64,000 bases of DNA from Zygotorulaspora mrakii (taxonomy: Eukaryota; Ascomycota; Saccharomycetes; Saccharomycetales; Saccharomycetaceae): positions 992,001-1,056,000 of the forward strand of contig NC_050725.1 of NCBI RefSeq assembly GCF_013402915.1, in the 5' to 3' direction. Below the pieces are notes generated by a model. It did not search any database and was not told where the DNA came from. It saw only the letters and a program-made list of their open reading frames with translations. This document shows, in pieces, positions 58,457-64,000 of this stretch; positions within the stretch are counted from its first letter, which is position 1, and every line of letters starts with the position of its first letter. Both the position numbers and the translations under genes were made by a program.

Positions 58457-59341
58457 ATGTCACAAAAAACTTCACCTAAAATAGCTCTCGTTACCGGCTC
58501 TAATGGAGGGATTGGCAAGGCCCTTGTGGAAGAGTTTCACCGTCGTGAATACAAGGTATACGCCACCGACCTTTTGTTCGCTACAGAGACAAAATCAGAA
58601 TTAGAGTTGAAGGACGTCATTTGTCTTTTGATGGATGTTACCTCTGAGGAAGATGTTCGTCGAGTAAGCAAACAGGTAGCCTTAGAGAATAATGGAAGGT
58701 TGGATTTTTTGTATTGCAATGCAGGAAGAGTTGAAGTCGCGCTTGCTGCAGACCTCATAGATGAACAAATTAAATCGTTGTACGAACTGAACTTATTCGC
58801 AAACATGCGTCTTGTGAGACATTTTGTGCGCCCGTTGATCAACTCGAAAGGGACTATTGCATTCTCTGGCTCGGTCACAAAGGACGTGCCTTTTCTTGGG
58901 AACAGTCTGTACAGCTCTTCAAAGGCTGCACTTGATGAATATGCCTTTGTTTTGCACAGCGAACTCAGAAACTATGGTGTCAAGGTGATAGACGTTATTG
59001 GAGGCTACATAAAGACCCCCATATTCGAGTCTAGAGGCCCAAAGATACCACCTGGCTCCATATATGACTTTCCGAAGTTCAAAAATTTGTTTGATAATCG
59101 AAGGGAAAGGATGCAAAGCTCAATTGAACGCGCAATGGAACCAAAGGTGTTTGCTCGCCGCACCTTGGACAAGATCGAAAAAGCTGACATCAGTATCTTC
59201 CGCATCCACGAAGGTTATAAGTCAGGCACAATCCACCTTCTTTGTAAGTGGCTTCCATCTAATAAACTTGTTGATTACTTTTTGAAAAGTTTGCAACTAG
59301 ATTTCAATTATAGGGATCACTTGAAGGATGATAAAGTTTAA
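58457..59341 (+). CDS. AYR1: AYR1-like short-chain dehydrogenase/reductase
   Basis: Encodes 294 residues (Ayr1 297 in S. cerevisiae). Ayr1 reduces 1-acyldihydroxyacetone phosphate with NADPH in phosphatidic acid synthesis and has lipase activity on lipid droplets. The Rossmann motif TGSNGGIG is at 13-20, the NAG motif at 88-90, and the catalytic YxxxK at Tyr152-Lys156 (LYSSSKAAL), with serine near 137-139. The C-terminal part (CKWLPSNKLVDYFLK) matches the membrane-associated tail of the family. The start was chosen by family length; in-frame ATGs at 58124 and 58322 would add 111 and 45 residues of non-SDR sequence. It could be a paralogue with another lipid or steroid substrate. Confidence 0.82.
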   Translation: MSQKTSPKIALVTGSNGGIGKALVEEFHRREYKVYATDLLFATETKSELELKDVICLLMDVTSEEDVRRVSKQVALENNGRLDFLYCNAGRVEVALAADLIDEQIKSLYELNLFANMRLVRHFVRPLINSKGTIAFSGSVTKDVPFLGNSLYSSSKAALDEYAFVLHSELRNYGVKVIDVIGGYIKTPIFESRGPKIPPGSIYDFPKFKNLFDNRRERMQSSIERAMEPKVFARRTLDKIEKADISIFRIHEGYKSGTIHLLCKWLPSNKLVDYFLKSLQLDFNYRDHLKDDKV

Positions 59342-60863
59342 TCCTAGAAATCGTCACCGCAAAACAGGACCTAACAGTTCTCATCTGTGATTTTGGAGTC
59401 TAATATTCAACAGAAAGTACAAGGCAAGCATACAGACGTTGTTGATCACCACCAGGAAACGCTGGATAGAGGCAAAGATGAAGTTTACGAATAGAGTTGC
59501 CCGGTCATCACCTATATAAAATGCATGTTTTTTAGCCTTGCATCATCTTCGCAACAACGAAGTACCCGTATATAAAGTATCTCGCTTATCGTAGAATGTT
59601 GATGAATGTAATAGCCGCGTTAGTGCTCTCTAGCTATTTCGTAGCAGTCTGCAGCAGTTTTCATACATTTAAGTGTCGTACTAAGCGAATCCACTAATGT
59701 AAAAGAAGGGCATTTTTTATACATTCGAAAAAGATCGCTGATTGAGACTACTACGTATATTCGGTGTCGGTTGTTACTTATGTGTGGACTTCTTCGTTTT
59801 CCTTTTATTCTTCCATATTTCTTATAATTGTAACTTCCGCATTTGGGAGATGACTCAATTGCCGCTGAAAGTCGGTTGCAAGGTACTCGTGGCGAGTTTA
59901 CCGGTTGTTTATTAAACCATAACGGTGACTTTAAAACAGAGCAAGTGATATTTTTCAGAAGAGCTGTCTATAGAATGGCACGTTTTGCCGTATCCCGGGA
60001 TCAGTTGAAGTGGGCCCTTTAACATACACCCTGTTGATGCAATACGTTTACTGGAAAGCCTGTATGGCTGAATCCAGAATTATAGATCATTTAACAAATG
60101 GCTGCAACTAAACTATGCTTTTAAGACTGCAGTTGACTATATTCTAGGTGTCTTGTGCTGATTTGAGACTAATCATAAAGATCCATGAGCACGCTTATAT
60201 ATTGTTAGATGAGTAAACAATATCTGTTGTTAGGGACTTCGCTATGTTGGCTTGGTTGAAGATGCGCCTATTTGGCAACAATAAGGCACTACCTCCTGTA
60301 TCAACTGGAACAGAAAAGCAGTGCGTTTCTATTCGTAATATTAATTCTTGAAACATGTAGGTTGTTCGAAAATTTCAAACTAATGAAGTTTTTTGATAGT
60401 GTTAGTAAGGTTAAATGAAGGAGTGAATGCTAATATTAACGTGGCTGTTGTATTTCAAGGGTTCCATTTAATGCGGCTATGCTGCATTTATTAACTGTCA
60501 TATACTCATGTTAAATGTTTGCCCATATCAGTATCGTTAGCTGAGATAGTGACAGATAAGACTGTTAAAATAAGATTACAGATGAATAAGTGACACACTC
60601 ATCTCTCTTTTTATGCCAGTATTCAATAAATGTTATCTGAACGCATGCTCGTTTCTAAGATTGTTATGCGTAGCTGAGCTGAGTCCTATTTGAAGAGAAT
60701 ATTAACTGAACACATGCTGACATCCAAGATAGCTCTGGGGAGCTGTTCGATTGAAGAAAGCATTTTTTAATAAGAATATATAGTACGATCACGTCGAATC
60801 CTGACGAGCAGTAGAGAGTTTTTTTCATAATGTGTGTGGATTACCTTCGGAGTTTTATGTCAC
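59342..60863. other. 1.5-kb gene-free convergent region
   Basis: Lies between two stop codons, where yeast intergenic spacers are normally short. No gene recognised. Contains an imperfect tandem duplication at 60637-60768. A decayed gene or transposon is possible but not identifiable by eye. Confidence 0.45.
60637..60768. repeat. Imperfect tandem duplication of about 65-69 bp
   Basis: Copy 1 starts CTGAACGCATGCT at 60637 and copy 2 starts CTGAACACATGCT at 60706. The copies stay alignable through AAGAT, AGCTG and TTGAAGA landmarks, with substitutions and a short gap. Confidence 0.6.
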
Positions 60864-61505
60864 TCATATCAATAGACCCAATTCACCAAAAAAGGCTCCA
60901 ACAACCATCAAAAAGCCGCTATTGAATGTTCCTGCTCCACCACCTGCAGAGGAAACAGAAAATTGACCCTGTGAAGCCCTCGAGGTACTTGGTTGCGATG
61001 AATTTGCAAACATCTCCGTTATATTAGCGCACGCAATCCTAGTCGTATTGGCATAGTGAACCACCACAGACAAATTTCCTATAAACGCAGGATCATTATC
61101 GTTCAAAGAAAGATATTCATCAATGTAACTAGTTTGCAATGATTGGCCATTGATTCTACCGTGCTTTCCTGATAAGTCGCCGACTTCTTTATCTGCGGGG
61201 GAAGTGGCAGCTTCAGACCCGTTATATGGATTTAGGTGACCTGCAGTACCCGTACAGTTACCGTCACTAGGAACCGGCAGCTGATGGATATGGTATAAAA
61301 AGGGACCGCCAGAAGATGGCAAATTGCTCAAGTTCACATCTACCAGCACGGAACCATTGGTGGCAGAAAAGCTAATCGAGCCTTCGACTCTACTGGTGAA
61401 GTTAGCAACGTATGTTGCGTCCGGAGAATTGGTTTGAACTGGCGCAGCAGACAAGGCAAGTCGAAATAAGCTCAAACTTTGACCGATATAACGAATGGAT
61501 ACCAT
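60864..61505 (-). CDS. GPI-anchored copper-only superoxide dismutase
   Basis: Encodes 213 residues. Secreted Cu-only SOD of the fungal SOD4/SOD5 type, which converts superoxide outside the cell to peroxide. A hydrophobic N-terminal signal (about 1-20) precedes the domain. Copper ligands are in register with Candida Sod5: His72 and His74 (YHIH), His90 (TGTAGHLNPYNG) and His150 (VVVHY). A disulfide pair Cys84-Cys159 and the DLSGKHG block are present. The zinc-loop ligands and electrostatic loop of Cu/Zn enzymes are absent, as expected for the class. N-glycosylation sequons are numerous. The Ser-rich C-terminus ends in a hydrophobic GPI signal. S. cerevisiae has no such gene. Confidence 0.88.
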   Translation of the reverse strand: MVSIRYIGQSLSLFRLALSAAPVQTNSPDATYVANFTSRVEGSISFSATNGSVLVDVNLSNLPSSGGPFLYHIHQLPVPSDGNCTGTAGHLNPYNGSEAATSPADKEVGDLSGKHGRINGQSLQTSYIDEYLSLNDNDPAFIGNLSVVVHYANTTRIACANITEMFANSSQPSTSRASQGQFSVSSAGGGAGTFNSGFLMVVGAFFGELGLLI

Positions 61506-63788
61506 TTTCTTTTGCAGTTATTGAGTTTTTAGCTCTCTAGTAATTGAGCAAAAAGGGAAGCACTACACTTGGACAAACAAGGAATTACGGTAAGACATAT
61601 TCTGATTCTCCTTTTATACAAGAGACGAATGAGCAAGATTTGGAAACCTACACAGGCTTCTGCACACTATTATTACCTTTCCACGGCGTCGCTGATGTCA
61701 TTGGTGTACCCTACTTTTGTTAAGCCTTACTTATCGATGTTGAGTTTCAACCAAAAACGAAAAAGGACACCCATATTTCAAAAAAGGAGGAGCCCTGATA
61801 GGCCATGGCAAAACGGATATGTTTCACATATTGTACGTACGTTCTTCTGCTTGGTATATTCAGCCAATGCCCTGTCTGCTGAACACCATAGCAAAAACGT
61901 GGACATGCTCTTCTACTTCAAGTACAACTTGGCGCCAAGTCATCATAAGAAAAGAGCAGCTGACAACCGAAACATCTACGATAGAATTGTGAACTAGTGT
62001 AGCTATACTATCCATCTCGCCCGCTGTTTGCGTTTCTCTGTTTAGTTATGCACCCTGAATCCTGTGACTTTTTCACCAAGCGACAGAAGACCAATTGGTT
62101 GTTGTTTAGGAGAAAGTCGATGCCTCTTGTACAACATCTAACCAGGGGAGGCACAAATGATCATGACGCACTCCTTCAGATACTGGGACAAAGCATACGG
62201 AAAGCCCTCTTATCTGTATCATGTTAGACAAGCCAAGCGTTATCTTTTCAGCGGAAATGTATAGTGCCGGCCGAACAGAAAATTGCTTATTCTCATCTTT
62301 TATCATTCCTGGGTTGGTAAAACAATTAAAGAAACGCTAGTTTTATGCGAGCAGGAAATTGAGGGAGTTGGTTTCATATAGTGCGTCGAAGTAAATAACT
62401 TAGGCCACGGACCTCATGTGCACGGAGCTCTCTGGACCTATGGTTCCGAAAGTGTAATTGTTGTTGCATCTAAGTTCACCGTTCTTTTCAATAGCAGCGT
62501 ATATACCGGATGCATTAGTATTCCAATTCTACCTCCGTAAATTTGGTTTTTGACTTCATTGTGCTTTGATTTACCAAAAATGGAGGCCAAATAGCGAAGA
62601 CATGGCACATACGCAGCGGGAAAACCAATTGGCGTGACTATTGCAAGCACGTAAACTCAGTATCACAAGCCCCCTAAGCGCCTGTGGGACTTGGAATTGA
62701 AGGTGATGTTCAAGAGTAAATTTCATTCCACTGAAGTGGGTCTCACGATTTTGAACCCAGAGCAAGGATAGGAGCAATTGATTTGAACGATAGCTTTTCG
62801 TTCTTCAATATACGTGCTTTATAAAAATGCACGCAACTGTAATAGGACCGGGGTGCTCTTGCTGAAATTGCAAACTTCAAGTTTCAGCTTACGCAAGTAG
62901 TCTAGACACATTCGATGACTTCAAAGTGTTGAAGAGCTTCCTTGAAAACGAATTATACTATAAGAAGGGCGGAGGAATGCGCATCCCTCATTCCTGCTGG
63001 ATTACGAAAACTCAGAACATATGTGACAGTTGAGCTTGAAGTCAACTCGCTTAATCTTTCGTGCTAACTACTGTACCAAACATAGTTGAACAACGCTACG
63101 TGAGCGTACCCGATGTCATTTCTCAAAGATTCACGATGTTGGCTTAGCTCTGGCCGAGCTCCGAGTTTTTTGGTAGCACGTCACGCCAGAAGCTTTCTGA
63201 AGTGATTCAGATGCATCGGACACTTACTCTTTGCATGAGAGGCAGATTAAGAGAGGGGAAGTAAAAGTGCGCATGATGTCGAAAATAACAAGGATGGCAT
63301 TATGTAGGCAGCTCCTTATTTGCCCATGAGGCGCCCATCTGTAAGGAACTCGTAAGAAGAGTTCAATGACTCTGTGCGCGAGCTGTCAAATCTTGAAAAA
63401 TACGTGACGTAGCTGCAGATCATTGGGCGATACGATTCAACACATTTTACCTCTGTTCTCTAAAAACACTGCTTTTTAGTGAGACCAGATTCAAATTCCA
63501 AATACAGAATTTGAGTCACAGTGGCACGACTAAAAATTTGAAAAACTATAAAAATAATACTACGATATACAAGGTAGCATGCAAAACCAATTATGCAATT
63601 TAATGCATATGTGAAATGATCAGACGTTTTATAATAATATCAAGCAACATGATTATTGAACAATTAAACGAGAGTATGGTGGTGTTTCTGGCTTTCACGG
63701 AAAATGATACGAAATCTATATAAGAAGTGCCTATTATGGGTTATGGCTGCTTATTCACTGTCAGAAAAGTAACCAATTAAAAAATATC
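61506..63788. other. 2.3-kb intergenic region, Cu-only SOD / BIO3
   Basis: Promoter side of both divergent genes. An ATG frame of 122 codons (61629-61997, plus) and one of 59 codons (62048-62227, plus) were examined. Neither resembles a known protein, and they are not annotated as genes. TATATAAG at 63717-63724 is the likely BIO3 TATA box. Confidence 0.5.
63717..63724 (+). promoter_or_regulatory. TATA box of BIO3
   Basis: TATATAAG, 65 bp before the BIO3 ATG. Confidence 0.65.
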
Positions 63789-64000
63789 ATGGAGCCCATT
63801 GAATATTCCTCAGAAGTGAAGGATTTACTTAAGTTTGACAGAGAGCATTTATGGCACCCATATGCTAATATCAGTGACCCGATTACAGTGTACCCAGTGG
63901 CGTCAGCAAACGGATGCAAAATCACGCTCGACTCCACTACCCCAGCTGAAAATACTGTTGTGGAGGCGATGTCTTCTTGGTGGTGTGTGATTCATGGATA
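63789..64000 (+). CDS. BIO3: BIO3: 7,8-diaminopelargonate aminotransferase, 5' end only
   Basis: Partial: the first 70 codons, cut by the window edge. Bio3 converts KAPA to DAPA in biotin synthesis, a class-III PLP aminotransferase. The segment LKFDREHLWHPYANISDPITVYPV and the following MSSWWCVIHGY are diagnostic of BioA/Bio3 (substrate-pocket WHP and SWW motifs). An insertion (about residues 50-56, STTPAEN) precedes the conserved Met-Ser-Ser-Trp-Trp. In S. cerevisiae BIO3-BIO4-BIO5 form a subtelomeric cluster, so BIO4/BIO5 may follow to the right. Confidence 0.92.
   Translation, partial: MEPIEYSSEVKDLLKFDREHLWHPYANISDPITVYPVASANGCKITLDSTTPAENTVVEAMSSWWCVIHG

Noticed and set aside
61629..61997. 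122-codon ATG frame, plus strand, upstream of the Cu-only SOD
   Set aside because: Lies in the SOD promoter, has no recognised homologue or domain, and a tail with scattered basic pairs; not supportable as a gene.
62048..62227. 59-codon ATG frame, plus strand
   Set aside because: Length expected by chance; no recognised family.

Overview
The window is nuclear DNA of a budding yeast of the family Saccharomycetaceae that never passed through the whole-genome duplication (WGD). The evidence is gene order. From 223 to 36189 the genes match, one for one and in compatible orientation, an interleaving of two Saccharomyces cerevisiae blocks recalled from memory. These are the left arm of chromosome VII (CSE1, DOC1, KAP114, YGL242C, TAD1, RTF1, GUS1, RAI1, BRR6, PDE1, RMR1, HFM1, RTG2, HXK2) and the right end of chromosome VI (BNA6, RMD8, YMR31, PRE4, RET2, RPN12, HXK1). 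There is one hexokinase gene where S. cerevisiae has HXK1 plus HXK2. Protein similarity suggests the Torulaspora/Zygosaccharomyces/Lachancea part of the tree; the genus cannot be fixed by eye.

Region 1 (1-36189) is a compact housekeeping segment: nuclear transport (CSE1, KAP114), the anaphase-promoting complex (DOC1), NAD synthesis (BNA6), tRNA editing and charging (TAD1, GUS1), transcription and RNA quality control (RTF1, RAI1), nuclear-envelope biogenesis (BRR6), the 2-oxoglutarate dehydrogenase complex (YMR31/KGD4), cAMP breakdown (PDE1), proteasome (PRE4, RPN12), COPI coat (RET2), meiotic recombination (RMR1, HFM1), retrograde signalling (RTG2) and glycolysis (hexokinase). Most single-reading-frame proteins were trimmed to the first family-compatible ATG. 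HFM1 has a 5' intron that looks Mer1-dependent. YMR31 has an in-frame presequence-like upstream extension without an ATG. An aldo-keto reductase is inserted between RAI1 and BRR6, and no ZIP2 is seen where it would be expected.

Region 2 (36190-64000) is an accessory, subtelomere-like segment. Genes are sparse and conserved synteny ends. Large intergenic stretches lie between transporters and surface proteins: an FLR1-type drug exporter, a hexose transporter, an amidase with a divergent FEN2-type transporter, a DAL5-family transporter, a GPI-anchored adhesin with a Hyr/Iff-type domain, tRNA-Val(AAC), an AYR1-like reductase, a GPI-anchored copper-only superoxide dismutase, and the 5' end of BIO3 running off the right edge. 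Two unusual GC-rich non-coding islands (about 36.8-38.2 kb and 43.0-44.4 kb) flank the FLR1/hexose-transporter pair. GATA-factor sites cluster at the amidase/FEN2 divergent promoter and upstream of the DAL5-like gene, which suggests a nitrogen-responsive nutrient module.

All identifications come from reading protein sequence and motifs and from recalled family knowledge; no database search was possible.
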